A stretch of 64,000 nucleotides of DNA. It comes from Trichopria drosophilae. Its lineage: Eukaryota; Arthropoda; Insecta; Hymenoptera; Diapriidae. Below the pieces are notes generated by a model, which saw only the letters and a list, made by a program, of their open reading frames with translations, had not been told where the DNA came from and made no database searches. The DNA lies in NCBI GenBank assembly GCA_030407085.1, contig CM059582.1, forward strand, positions 21,155,001-21,219,000, read 5' to 3'. The translations under genes were made by a program, and so were the position numbers. How positions within the stretch are numbered: position 1 is the first letter of the stretch; each line of letters starts with the position of its first letter. This document shows, piece after piece, positions 1-13,789 of the stretch.

Positions 1-701
1 ACTAGTCACTATAGTGGCCACCTTCTAGACCACCCTCTAGAGGTTAATTTAACGTAATAGGCTAGAACAAAACGATTTTCAGACTGTTGTGTTCGATTTA
101 TTATTTTGACGAGATAATATCACTGGGATATGCGTTTCAATACACGCAGAATATAAAGTAATTAATGTACACAATTAGATACGGGTTATGCTGAAGATTT
201 TTACTTATTTCAGAAAATTCTCGGTTAGTTCTCAATCAATGTTTTTGATATTTTCTAGGAAACCGTCTATAGAATTAAATAAAATAGCCCTTACGAAGCA
301 CAAATTTGGAAAAATTGATTCGGACATTTTTAATTTACGATTTTTAGCCTTCATCAACTAGCCATTTTGAATTTGCAAAATCTAAGTTCAGATTCGTAAT
401 TAGCGACCACGAAAACGTGCCTTATTCAGTTTTCACGGTTAATCGGTTAACATTTCGGTCGTCCATTTTGAATCTTCTAATAGAATACCTATAAATACAT
501 TTTGTATTTGATAGCATTCATGTTACATTTGATTAGCCATCTTTAGGAATAAATTTTAAAATTTATAAAAGAAATCTAATCCAAAATCCTTGAACAACAC
601 ATAATGCGAAAAACGATAGAAAAATTATCTTTCAAATGATTATTTGTGAAGGCATTTGTTTCATCATTAGCTATAAAGTACTATGTCAACAATTTTGGTG
701 G
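1..701. other. AT-rich non-coding flank
   Basis: No coding region is supported here; open frames are short and compositionally like AT-rich noise. Around 360-480 there are copies of a CCATTTTGAA-type motif (also CATTTTGAAT) that recurs inside the inverted-repeat elements further on, so part of this stretch is probably a degraded transposon. Confidence 0.6.
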
Positions 702-705
702 TTAA

Positions 706-1368
706 CCCATTAAAGTCAAAGTGAACTGATTTTTCACTTTGAATTTGATTGTTTTGGAATTACAAAACTTTATGTATGCTTTGACAACCTACCACTTCCT
801 GTTTCTGAGGTCGCTCTTTCGAATGCTGATAAGAACATTTGGAGAAAACGTGATTTAATCTTGAATTTTGCTTTTCTGAATATGAAATCAACTGAATATG
901 TCGATCATAATAGATCCTCCATTTTGTATTTGGTTTATATGATATTTTATTTTCCAGAATGCGTAAGAAAACTTTTAAAACCTGCCATTTATAAATTCAA
1001 AGAACAATCCGTAAACCGCCATTTTGAAACCACCATCTTGAAAAAAAATATTTATTAGATTAAAAGATCGAGCATGATCTTATTCCTTGGATATCCATCA
1101 CTATTCCCATTACTTTTGTAAAGAGAAAAAATGCTTTCCCATACAAAAATATGAATTTATTTTTAAAATATGAAAATTTGGTGTTTTTTATGTATTTGTA
1201 TAAAAAAGTAAGGTTAAATTACGTTTTTTTCGAAATTTCTCTCTCATTCGAAAAAGCAACCTCAGAGACATAGGAAGTGATAACTTGTCAAAGGATACAT
1301 AAAGTTTTGTAAATGGAATAAACAATCAAATTCAACGCAAAAAGTCAGTTCACTTGGGCCTTAAGGGG
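706..1368. mobile_element. piggyBac-type MITE with TTAA target duplication
   Basis: A 663-bp element bounded on both sides by TTAA (702-705 and 1369-1372). The ends begin with CCC on both strands (CCCATTAAAGTC on the left, CCCCTTAAGGCC on the right strand), and about 125 bp of each end are imperfect inverted repeats sharing AAGTGAACTGA and a stretch reading CAAAACTTTATGTAT. TTAA targets plus CCC ends are the hallmark of piggyBac-superfamily elements. No transposase frame is present, so it is non-autonomous. The interior carries CCATTTTGAA motifs. Confidence 0.75.
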
Positions 1369-1372
1369 TTAA

Positions 1373-3888
1373 TTAAGCCAAACAATAAGAGTCCATGAAC
1401 AATTGCAGGTAATTTCACTAATATCTTTCTCGATTATTTCCTCACGAAGTGTAATAAATTATGCTAGTCAAAAAATTAATCCACGTTCTGCTATCTTCCA
1501 AATCAATAACCTGTCACGATTAGAACAGTCGCACATAGTTGTAAAAATGGTAGTATCAATGAATTGGTAATGTGATAAGGAATAGATCAATGAGTGATTG
1601 CAATTCACTGGAATTTCTACTGTAATCGAAGCATTACACATTACACAAGATTAAATCAAGTCTAAAATGCTTTATCATGATTTCTTATATTAAAATCAGT
1701 GTAATAGTAACCAACTGAAAACTACTACATATTAGATATATTTGGTATATATTTTTTATTTGTAGGTGCAACTAATATTCTTGTTCGATGAAAACGTCAA
1801 GCAAAATATATCAGGAAGTTTACTTCAGTCATTGAAATGATAAGACTTTCATTCGACAGTCAGAATAAAACCACCAAAACGTCACCTTTTAGGGCGAGTC
1901 ACCTGGAATCTCTACTTACTAAAAATTACACAATGAAATTAATTAAAACATGAAATATTTTCGTCCTGGTATGAATTAATTATGTAGGTCAATATGAATA
2001 TTTACAATATTTCCGGAAATTGTCCTACTCATGGACGAGTGTCAAACCACATGATACATGAGTGATAACGGGGAATTCACAGTCTTTATTTGACATAATG
2101 TCACGAAGTTGCGCGATTCGTACGGTTTTCAATTACGAAATACCTGATGCTTTTAGATTCAAATCATTGTTTGATATCACCTCTACGCATGGGATAATCT
2201 TCTAAATAGTAGCTCGTGAAATATTTCAGAACCGTATCAAATAAGATAAATATGTTAATAACTGGATGGAAATCCTTTGTGTAAACTAAAATGAAAAATA
2301 TGATAATACTGATTCACTCTACAAAAACTACGATTAAAATGTATGAAAAAAGTGCTACATCATATCAATTGCAAAGAACATATTTATTAAATTCTTATCA
2401 AACATCTTTCTATAAAAATCATTTATTTGATAAGATGTTATATATAGTTTCAAAAATTCCTATCAGACGTGGACTGATAAAAGTTAAACCTCAATATATG
2501 TCACAAAAATACGATTTCGCCGAATTACAACGCACATTTGAAATATAAATACAATTTTAAGTACGTCGGAAGAAAGATCGAAGATTATTCCCCAAATCGC
2601 ACAGGAAAACGCACTTTAAAATGATGATACTGTTTATTAATTTTGTTGAAAAACACTGTAAACATATTAATAATAAAATAATTGTAATTTATTGTTTGTA
2701 ACATTTATATACATACCGGTTCTTCTTTGCAAAAATATGTGATGATCTTTTAATTCCATAAGTTGTTTTTGGGTAAACAGAAAAAAAACAAGAGACATGA
2801 TGAATGTTTTAGATATAAAATCCAAAAAGTATACAATAGTTTTGGATTTGGCGGATTAGTATTTCTTTACTTGGTGCCGTGTTTTCCTCTATGTCGAGAA
2901 GCAAAAAAACTGTCCTGCGATAAGAGTTCGGCAAGATTAAAGGGTCCGGGGTTGTTTGCGGAATATATTTTTTCCATCTCTAGGAACTGAAAACAATTTT
3001 CATCTTAATTTAAAAATAACAAAACTGAAGTAACAAATGTTAATATTTTACAATATATCATAAAATAATTTAAGTTTATTATACGTTAGGTTGGGTTTAT
3101 TTTAAACGACACCGTCTTAAATTAATAAAAGCTACAGCACAACATTTTAAATAGAGTATAGTTTAATATGCGTTTTTTACACGTAAGTTTGATTTAAAAA
3201 TAGTATAGTTGAACGGTGTGAACATTTAATAAAAATTGATAAAATATCCGTTTATCATAATACGACCATATTTAAACTAGTAATATTGAACCGTATTTTA
3301 TACGCTTACAATACGTTCAATTCGTTAGAATCTATTACATAAATAAGTTTAACGTTAACCAAGAACAAACTATTATTTAACGCTTATTAAACGATTATTT
3401 GTTTACTGAAATATCCGTTTAAAACGCATTTAAAAAATAGTATATCAAAACGTTTTCTAAGCAGACATAGACTCGCTTGCTTTATAACCGTTAAATACAC
3501 TACATTTATCGGACAGGTTTAAACAAAAATTAAACGGTTATTAAACGATCCGATTTTATTGGGACTTTATTGATACAACAACATATACATAATATCTATT
3601 TCTGAAGCGTTTCTTTATTTTTTATCGGGAACAACCCAAATTTTGCGGAGTACTTTTAGAATGTCTTAGATAATATACTTATAATATACTAACCGTTTTA
3701 GATAATATACTAGTAAAACCAATGTCGCTAATAGTAAATCAGGTACTATTTATTAAAAGCAGAAACATTTTTAGTGGACAAAAATGTAAAATTAGAGTAC
3801 GTCTTTATTTTAAATCTGTAATTTCTATGACTTTTTCTAGCTTTTCTTTTGTTATTTTAAACAATACAGTTTCTCGGCCGCTTTTAAT
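1373..3888. other. Non-coding, AT-rich; possible AAACG-rich repeat
   Basis: No gene supported. From about 3060 to 3570 the motif AAACG and its complement occur many times, often as TTAAACG or AAACGTT, and the block ends in TTATTGGGAC. A similar block at 8890-9725 ends in a closely similar way, so both may be copies of one repeat family. A locally GC-richer patch at 2870-2960 is unexplained. Confidence 0.45.
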
Positions 3889-4318
3889 AATTAGAGATAA
3901 TACGAGTATTGATGTTTAACGGCAACAATTAAAAACAAGGGGTTATATGTGAAACAAGGAGATGATAAAAATAATAATAATAATAAAAAATTAATTGAAA
4001 AGTTTTTTTTAAAAATAGGGGGGGGGAGGTTATATATTAAAACATAAAAAAGCTAATAATGAATTAAAAGGGGAAATTTAGCTTGACGTTTCGACCCGTG
4101 TTTGGGTCATCTTCAGAATAAAATATTATTCTTTTAATTCATTATTAGCTTTTTTATGTTTTTAATATATAACCTCCCCCCCCCCCCCCTATTTTAAAAA
4201 AAAACTTTTCAATTAATTTTTTATTATTATTATTATTTTTATCATCTCCTTGTTTCACATATAACCCCTTGTTTTTAATTGTTGCCGTTAAACATCAATA
4301 CTCGTATTATCTCTAATT
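3889..4318. repeat. 430-bp near-perfect palindrome (foldback element)
   Basis: The left arm starts at AATTAGAGATAA and the right arm ends at TTATCTCTAATT; each arm is roughly 180 nt and they match almost base for base, including (AAT)n and poly-C/poly-G tracts, around a loop of about 65 nt (about 4070-4135). Such near-identity of arms indicates a young element or recent correction between the arms. It encodes no protein. The loop holds the hammerhead-like motif described separately. Confidence 0.8.
4085..4116 (-). other. Hammerhead-ribozyme-like core in palindrome loop
   Basis: Read on the minus strand from 4116, the sequence gives CTGAAGA, one T, a 5-bp stem GACCC/GGGTC with loop AAACAC, then GAAA and CGTC. 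This follows the hammerhead order (CUGANGA, stem II, GAAA, stem III, cleavable UH). It deviates by one extra T before stem II, and stem III would be only the self-complementary ACGT, which could pair only between two copies. Penelope-like retroelements are known to carry minimal hammerheads with short stem III. I see no Penelope coding sequence here, so activity is unproven. Confidence 0.35.
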
Positions 4319-5043
4319 TCTTTTGTTAGATGAATAAATAATGAATTGATTTCTTTCACTGTCAATTGTATTTTATTTGAATAATACTGAGTTTTACGAC
4401 TAACCGAAAAATTTTCGACGGTAATGTACACATTGATTATGTGTTATTGACAGGATCTTTTATCCTTTTTTTCACATAAAGTTGTACGGCAAAAAAAAAA
4501 AGACAAAACATCTGATAAAAACGACAAATTCATTGCATACGGGTCTAAATCGAAAAACTTTATGAATACATGTTTTTTGAAGATTGCATTCGTCCATCTT
4601 CGTTAAATATATGAAACTACGAATATTTGCTTTCATAAAACAAATATTTAAGGACACGACATTGTTTTAGTAATCATATTTTTGTTATTGATGATTGGAT
4701 TTTATATTGCAAGATTAGATTGATTTGTATGATGTAGGGTTTGATAATGATTTTATTGAATCAAGTAAAGACATTCATTTTTAATCGGATATTTGACGTA
4801 TGAATAATTTTAAGATATTCATTTATGGCTTAAAACATTATTTAAGGTCCAAAAAGAATTATTATAAACATTGTATAGAATACATGCTAAATCGCATATC
4901 GATTAACATTTAACGGGTGGATATGAAAAATTAGTTTGTCCTAATGAATATTATTGGATCAACTGAATTTGATGGGTGAAATAAATATTAAATTAAATAT
5001 TTAATTAAAAACAGATTTTACACGGTAAACAAAAATTATTTTC
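4319..5043. other. Non-coding spacer
   Basis: AT-rich sequence without a supported gene or clear repeat structure. Confidence 0.5.
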
Positions 5044-5370
5044 AATTGTTACATCTTAAATTGTGAGGCTTAATTTCAGCCCAAAATTGTGTTAATTTTC
5101 TTAAATTTAGTCAATATTTAGGATTAAACTCTTACTTTCAGACAACAAAACTGACTTTCAGCCGATATTTTGGTTTGAAATCAGATTCGTCTAACTTAAA
5201 TGCCATAAGTTCGATAAATCTTATTTTAAGCCAAAATATCTTCTAAAAGTCAGTTTTGCTCATTGAAAGTAAAACTTTAAGCCAAAACACTGACTGAATT
5301 GGAGAAAAAGCAACGCAATTTCGGGCTTAAATTAAGCCTCACCTGATGATGAATTTAAGATGTAACAATT
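5044..5370. mobile_element. MITE-like inverted-repeat element
   Basis: About 327 bp bounded by a terminal inverted repeat AATTGTTACATCTTAAATT, followed after a few bases by a second matching pair, GTGAGGCTTAATTT on the left and its complement near 5325-5342. Further inside, AAAACTGACTTT and CTTTCAG motifs also recur in both orientations. It has no coding capacity. The flanks (TTTC before, TTTT after) do not give a clear target duplication, so the superfamily is not assigned. Confidence 0.65.
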
Positions 5371-5802
5371 TTAAGACTTATTTTGTTCTGTATATTAATT
5401 ACTTTTTTTTTTAAACGTATAAACTGCATTTTAATTTAAGTAAAATTTATGTCACAAAATCTTCATTGTTCAATAACCGTATTACTCTTCTTCTATTGAA
5501 CCATTTGTGATATGTAAAGATCAAATAAATATTGTTAGCTTCCTGTTCAAAACCATTCCAGTGTAACCTCAAGAATACATCAATTTCTTGAGATATTATG
5601 GTTCCTATCTGAATAAATAAAGCAATGCTGGTGTTTTCATTTAGTTCCAACAGGATATCATTCTGATTCATTTCAAATAATTATTACTAAAGTTCGTGGT
5701 GTGCCAAAATATACTATCAATATTTTGAAAAACGCCAAAGTAACTACTAGTTTCGACTTCATGGAACCAATTACACAGGTCTGCACGGATTCTTTTTTTA
5801 AA

Positions 5803-6712
5803 ATATCAAAGTTATTTGCGACGTATTTTTGTGTGCTTAACACGAATCTGAAGTCGAAAAATGCCTATCACGTCATGATTTAGAGAAAAGTGTAGGTAAA
5901 GACACCAAAAAACGCGTTTTTGGGTGTTTATACCCCTAATTTTCTCTGAAACCTGACGTGCTTGAATTTGTGCTTAAATTAAAGCTTGGTTCTTCCCCTA
6001 CAAAAATCATAAGATAGTTTTAAAAAAAATTTCACAGTTTTGAAAAAAAAATGGTTTTAACCTTGCTATTTCTAATGATTATGATGAAAATGCAAACAAA
6101 ATCGAATAACCGCTGGTATTACTAATGGCGAACAAAAAAAAACCATGAAGTGGTGATTTTAAGATCCTAAGTATATTTTTTTATTTTGCGGCCGCCATTT
6201 TGGATTCGCTATTTTAAATTTTGTCAAACTAACATTGGATTCGTCATCAGCGACTCAAAAAACCCCGAGTACTGATTTTCATGAGGTTAATTAAAATTTT
6301 TTATTTTTACGTCCGCCATCTTGGATCCGCCATTTTGAATTGTATAAAAGCGACACTGGATTCTTAAACACCAACCCCGAAAACAGTCAAGTAGTGATTT
6401 GTATGAGCTCTGTTCAATGTAGTTAAATAATTTGCATTTTCATCATAGTCAGTAAGAATAGCAAGGTTAAAACCATTTTTTTTTAAACTATCGTATATGA
6501 TTTTTGTAGGGGAAGAATCAAGCTTTAATTTGAGCACAAATTCAGATCTATTGCACGTCAGGCTTCTCAGAAAATTAGGGGTAAAGACACCCAAAAACAC
6601 GTTTTTTTGGTGTTTTTGTCCCCACTTTTCTCAAAATCATGACGTGATAGACATTTTTCGTCTTCAGATTCGTGTTCAGCGTACAAAAATACGTCGGAAA
6701 TCACTCTGATAT
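5803..6712. mobile_element. Foldback element, 0.9 kb
   Basis: Two arms of about 290 bp in inverted orientation (about 5803-6100 and 6430-6712) share long stretches such as TATCACGTCATGATTT, ACACGAATCTGAAG and GGTTTTAACCTTGCTA. The centre contains diverged CCGCCATTTTGGATTCGCC units with a GCGGCCGC site. No transposase frame is visible. The 2-4 kb flanks carry no gene. Confidence 0.75.
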
Positions 6713-9700
6713 AAAAAAAAAAAAAAAAAAAAAAAAAGATAGATATATAAAATAAAGATAAATAGATAAAAATTGATCACATTATAATTCCACTTTTTGG
6801 ACCAATTTGAATCGAGTTATCTCAGAAGAGATTCAATTGTTTGAAAAAAACAAGTCGTATTAGGTTAGATTTTGATAAATAAGAGATCCTACTCCGATCA
6901 AAATTTTATACAATTCGATACGATATAGCACATTCATAGATACGTGTACATAAAACCTATAGGAATGAATTAGAATTCAGATTTGTGTCTGAATATAACT
7001 TAAATGTATCCAGTGTTGATATAATTTCACTAATTTTCGAAATTTAAATATTCTGAAATATTTTGATAAACTAATCACTTTTAAGAGAAAATTTGAGAAA
7101 ATTATGATGAATTTTAGTTTAGAATCTTTCTTATGTATCGTTTAATTGTTTGAGTTTCTCAATAAGACAATGATTCGGATATCATACATTATTTGATTAG
7201 TTTGAAAATTGATTCAAGAACTTTTGATCTGTATTTATAAATACTTAATTCTAACTACTGAATTCAATTTAATTGTATTTGAATTATCTCATCTGTTGAA
7301 TTTACTGAAAATAAATAAAAAATGTGTCTAAGGAGTCGAAATTGCAATTGTTATCAGAATATTAAAAGCTTTTGCAACATGTATAAAATCAGGATGGAAT
7401 GTATTTTTATACCGGCTTATTTATTTCCTGACAATATGTTATATATTATACTATACTTATCACGAATTTGGAGCATCTTCATTACATTTCTGCGATTGAT
7501 AAATTTAGATAATCTTCGATTTGCTGCTCGGATACCTCAAAAGTTTTAAGATTGTGAATACAAAATGGCAAGATTGATAACATTTTTAAAATATTATCAA
7601 GTGTTGCAATAATTATTTTATTTAAAATGCATCTCAATCATGATTGAGGGGTAAACTAAAAGAACCTGGTTTGTCCATTTTGAAATTTCCAGAAACTTTA
7701 ATTTTATTATTACATTATTTCTTTTTTCTTTTCGATGACTTTTTTAAATGGTTTTTCCTCACACTCATTTACTTTTATGAAGAATAAACGAAAAATGAAA
7801 AATACACAAAATTACGAAAATATTCCGAACAATATTTTGGTGACAGGAATCCCTGATATGGAGAGTTTGCCATCATGAGTTTTCAAAATTGCTATAATTT
7901 TTGAATTTTAACTATTATTATATTACAGTGATATTCACAATGAATAAAGGTAATTTTTTACTTAATTAATATCACGAAATTACTAAATCTGTAGTTTTTA
8001 CCAACATTGATCTTCGAGTTGTTTACAATTGAATTTAAGTTAATTACCAGTATACCTTAAGAGTATTTTTTGCATAATGGACTTTTTTCGACAAAAACTC
8101 CATTTGTCAAATGACTTCCTTTCTGGCAATAAATTATTGCTGCAAATATGTATTAATGACGTATGGAAACGTATTAACATTTCGTTAAAATTTGTGTACG
8201 TTTCAAAATATATTAAACACAAATAAAAAATTTGTCGTAATTTCAGATACATCGTGGACCAACAGACAACAACTTTCTGGAATCAAATCTTTTTGGGATA
8301 AAATGCACGTGAGAAGGAAACAGTTGGTTTTACTATGTAATTAGTAAACTTGGCTTCCCGTTTCGTCGGGGTCACTATGTATAGAGTAAAATTAACTAAA
8401 ACCGATATTATTTTAAGAAATGCATTTTTGTAATTGAACAATATCTTCATAAATTAATTTTTTCATTCTTCTTCATTCTTGCAGTCTAATACCTATCGAT
8501 GCATCGAAGAAGATTGGTGTCAAAATCGTCAACAGGATTTTAGAGCAACGGCAAAATATTAAGGAAGATTTATCTGGATTTCACACTGCATCATTTTGAA
8601 ACTTAAAAGGGAGGAGGGGCCATAATTGTAAAAAAATCGACTTTGCCTATTCTTATCGCGAATGACCACAACAAAATTTATCAACCAAAAAATAGGTTTT
8701 CGCCATATAAAACATATTTTATAATTTAAATATAGGAAAAACACAATAAATCTTTCAAGGGATTATTCTGAGTGAAAATAGAGTTTTCAAATATGTAAAT
8801 ATTCATGAACGTCCAGGTTTTCAAATATATAATTGGTTCCATGACAATGCCTCACTGAAAACAAAATTTTAAAATAATTTTCTTTTATCCACTATCCACG
8901 AAGAATTTTTACAGTAGTACAAGCTCAATACAAACTCAATGATTTAATAAACGAATATTATACGTAAACGTGGTATAACAGTAATAGTCGTACGTGGCAT
9001 ATACACACGTTTTCGTGAACGTTTATGTGATAAAGGACTGTAAAATGGTAGTATAAAATACGTTTATTAATGACTTTTTAAATACGTATGTATAAAACTT
9101 ATTGAAAAAACTTGGCTAAACGGAGGATTGAATACGCGACGTAGAGAATGTTCAGTTGATAAAACAAGTGTGTTAAAACGATTCCATTCGTTCCGGTTAA
9201 TGAGGTAGTAATTTACGCTAAAAAATGTGACTTGAACATAACTGAATCAGTTTTTGAAAATTCGGCCCTGTACTAAAAAGTCTGACTACTGTATGTTATG
9301 ATCTCTGAACAAATAAAAGAAAAGATATTTCTCGAGAATTCATCGAGAATTTTTTGGAAAAGGGAAAAATCAGCTTCTCCGAAAAATTTTCGGTCAATTC
9401 TTGACAAATTTCTTTGATATTTAGTAGAAGACCATGTATAGTATAAGGTATAATATTTTACCGATACGTACATAAAATTTGTATAAAAAACATTTTTGCC
9501 CTCCTAATATAAACACGTTTCATGGAAACATATTACATAAAGAGATATATGTGGTAATATAAACGTATTTTATATACTATTATAAAACGTACATATTTAA
9601 CGTTTAGACTACGTTTAAAAAATTGTAAATTAGGATGTTTTTTAGACGGTTATAGAAACGAGAATTATGCGTAACATATAAACGTATTTTATTAAACGTT

Positions 9701-12700
9701 TATTAAACCATCCAGTTCTCATTGGGAAACTACACTGTAACACTGTTATCTAAAATTCTTATTTACGTAATATTTTTCAAGAAAATGATTAGATTTTTCA
9801 AATATTTTTCTAACAAAATATTAAAGAATGTATTCAAAACTAAACTATTTTAACGTCTCTAAATATACATAAACAGATTTTAAACTGATTGCAAACATGA
9901 AAAGGAAATAAGCAATATGATTCATAAAAATGCTACTCACATCCTTCACGTTTTAATCACCTTTTTTAAATAAAATCTTTTCTTGTCTATTGGACGATAA
10001 AAATAAATATAATTATGAGCAGAATACCTGTGCTGTTACTTTTTTACGCAAAAAGAACATTGGCTTCATATTAATAATAAATTATAACTGCTTCAAAATA
10101 TAATTAAAAATTACATAATACTAACGTATGAACCAGCGACGTAATTTCAACAATAACAAATGGGGAAATGATGCGCTGGAAAATGAGTTTACTTCCTTAT
10201 GGCGCCATTGTCATCTCAAATTTTCGAGATATTGTAAAGGATTTTAAAATTATATTTTGTATTAACAGTTGTGTATTATCAATAAGATAATATGGAATAA
10301 CAAATTGTAGTACTCTAACTGTAATTTTTAGAGCGAGATACGCTTTTTTCGTAATGAAAATATTTATTTCCTAATTTTGTTAAACGTTATTTTATTGTAA
10401 TTAACCTTTTGAGCTATTATTACAATTGTTCTTTCGATATACTAATATAAATTCTTTTATTTAGAGGGGCTTCGGGGTCAAAATGATGTCTTGGCAGGTT
10501 TTGTTAAAAATTGTTATTATCTTTGTAAAAGTTACTAGAATTCTGTAGATCTTTTGCGAGGCGAGTAAAAATGGCAACTAGTCATTTTTACTTTAATTAA
10601 TCACACATTTTTGCTTACTACCATGCGAATAAGTACTTTAATTTTTCTTAATTCCTCAGAAATTCAGGAGAATTTCTGAATTTTTTTCTGTTGTAATTAA
10701 TTAATGGTTTACGATTTATCTCGTCAATGAGTCGTATCAATAATAAAAACTACACTTTGGTATCCAATCAGTGAATAATTTATTTATTTATCATCCACCT
10801 CGTAAGATATCGATTCGGCTGTCGACCCCTACGGCAACTACTCATTTGTACATGGAAATTTCGATAAATCAATGAAAATTTATTTATTTGAAGTTAATAA
10901 TATATTTTTTACAAATAAAAAGTACTGTAAGTTTACTTTGTCAAATTACACTGAAGAAAAATCTTTTTTATGTCGAAAGGAATTTAGGGGTAGATTTTCA
11001 TTTTGCAAAAATTTGCCACAATTTAGATTAAACGTTACTGGAATTATCAGGATTTTTACTACTGGTATCGTACTAAATTATAATAAGTTTCAATACAAAT
11101 AATAGTAAATTATAGTAAAACGAAATTCAGTCTTAAAATTAACATCTGATGGTTACATTTTTAGAAACAATGTTCTTTCGATGTTGGCATTTTTTAATGG
11201 GATTTTTGGTAAAAAATATTTTGTGAGTATGGTCCTCCAATATGTCATGATTTGGGCTTACTGCAGAAAATGATTTTTCAGGGAAAAATTATTAAACGAT
11301 CTGGTGAACTGTAAAAAATGTTCCTATATTACAACCCGATGAAATGTTTAATAGAAAAGCGGACTATGACATTTCTTCCAGTTGATTGAATTCGTATTTA
11401 AAAGAATATTATTGAAGTTTTTAAGTATCCTCAAAATGTGTGTCCATCTCCGAATCTATTATACATAAGATTACGTCAGAGAAAACAACAATCGATAACT
11501 TATCGTTCGTGATTTCTGTCTTTGTCTAGTTTGGTAAGTATTTACAATCAAATCGAACGTGGTATCTTTTGACAATACTTGTCTTTGATCTCTAATCATT
11601 TTACCAAGAAGATAAGACTGCTTTCGTTGAGATGAGAAAGACTGGTACCCCTGATAGCTCTTGGAGAGGGGCGATCGGACATTGTAAATACCGGAAGAAC
11701 TCTGGAGACCGGTCAGTCTGGCTGCTTGTTTCGAAAATCACGTCGGGCTCTCTTAAGCAGAATCCTCTTCTCATCCATTTACGCAAAGGGTTCGGGCCAG
11801 GGATGAAAATTTAAGGTACATTAAAAATACTTCTAGTTTTTTACTAAATTTAAATGGTCTCGATATTTTAAAAAATGCGGATTTGTTACACCTGCTGTGC
11901 AAAGTTAAAAATAAGGAAATACAACCAGGGTGAAAAGGAAAAAATCAAGACAAACGATTATTTAAATTAATTGTCAACCAGCAGAATTGTACCAGTAATT
12001 TTGACAGGTCGAATTTAAAAAAAAATTCGTTTTCTCAGTTCTTCATAACACTAGTCGAGTTTTCTCAAACATTAGTCGCGGTTCATGTTCGCGATTTCAT
12101 AACCTGTAACATTTGAATTTTTCATTCGTTTGAAATCGAACCTATCCGGAAATACTCCATAAATGAAATTACAATTTCAAATTGTCACAAAGTCACCTGA
12201 GGTTCTTGACGGTTTTAAATTGAATCCATCCCGGAAAATGTTTACAGGATGCGTTGATTTTCGGAGGTATTCTCGTGCTGTATACAGTACCTGTTACAAA
12301 TTTATCAGGAACATGTACTTCGAGAGATAGTAAATGAATAATAGAATTACGTAAAGTAACTTGCGGTGCTTAACAATGTAAATCTTACGACTTGCCTTAG
12401 ATTACAGGGTAATGACATAAGTTATGAACTTAAACTCTGTATGTAACTCGAGGAATGTATGAATGGAAAGTTTCAATTTTCTAAAATTTTTATACAGAAT
12501 TGACAACTTGTTTTTTATTAAAAATTAAAAATGTCTGGAATCAGATGTATTAAGAAGTACTTCTAAAATTGTTGCTCAGTAATACCAGTATTTAAAACAG
12601 AACTGTTTATCAAAGTTATTTTTTTCGTACTTAATAAATCTTGTTAAAATTGGATCAGAAAGAGTGTAATAATCAACCGCTATGTGCAAAATACTAGTGA

Positions 12701-13789
12701 ATAAATGTCTTGCAAACAAGGTTTTTTTAATTTCATTCTTCATCACAATTATCGTGTTAGTTGTGATAGAATCGGTATTAGATCTGCACTTAAAATCAGA
12801 CCAAAAACATTGATTTAATTATCAATTTGGTAGATAATTTTTTCGCTAAACTTTCTTTTAACTACTTTGGTAGAAAGTGTAAATATTTTCCATGGACTTA
12901 AACTGTCCAAAAGTCGGGACCAAATAATTGCATCCCATGACATTAAATAGATTTTAAATAACAACATCTTACAGTAACGTCTAACTGTTACGTATAACAA
13001 ATATGAGTTGTGCAACATTTTGTTAAGTGGTGAATATAATTAAATGAAACTTGTGCATGAATTCAAAACGATTGCGAAATTGTTCTAAAAGCAGATCACA
13101 TACAATTCACAAAAATATATAGAACTTATCGGTATTTTGTATTTCCAATTCATTTCTATTTCATCTTGAAGATAATTTAACATTCGTAAGTGTAAGTGCA
13201 TTCAGAAAACGTCAAAGTAGTGTAAGTAGGTAAAAACTATTTAAAATTGGCTTGTTAAATTGTAGCATAAAAATCCCTCTTTGATAATCAATGTTAGACA
13301 CAAAATATTTAATAGGTTGTTCATTTCCACTATACCGGAAAAATTTTATTTGAAGAAATTACCATATTATGTTGAATAGACGGTGTGAAAATAAGAAGCT
13401 TTCTACATTTTAATGAAATAATTAAATTATCGGTAAATACCCTTGTCAGTATGTGAATTTTTTGAGAATAATATATGAGATACCTTTTACGAGTATACAA
13501 GGAAATTCACGGAAAAGAACGATTTCAAGATAAACATTTTCAAATTTCAAGCAAACTGTTCATTTGTCTTATATCAGAAACAACAATTTGATTGCGGGCA
13601 TCATGTTTCATTACAGCTAAACAAATTATAATTAACAAATACATGAAAATTGTCAAGAATTTACTTTTCAAGCTGAAAAATATCAAGTGAAGATTTCTGA
13701 AGGATCTAATTGTATTCTAGCTGAGTTTTGTAGTGATTGAATGTATTCACAAGATATAATATTCGTCTTTGGCAATGCTTATATCTTAT
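6713..13789. other. Gene-poor AT-rich region
   Basis: A 23-nt poly-A tract lies at 6717-6739. No coding region is supported in this 7-kb stretch. At 8890-9725 there is a second AAACG-rich block whose end (TTTATTAAACCATCC, then CATTGGGA) resembles the end of the block near 3560. A 25-bp segment at 11665-11690 (GAGGGGCGATCGGACATTG and on) recurs with four changes at 27866-27890, indicating a small dispersed repeat. Confidence 0.45.
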
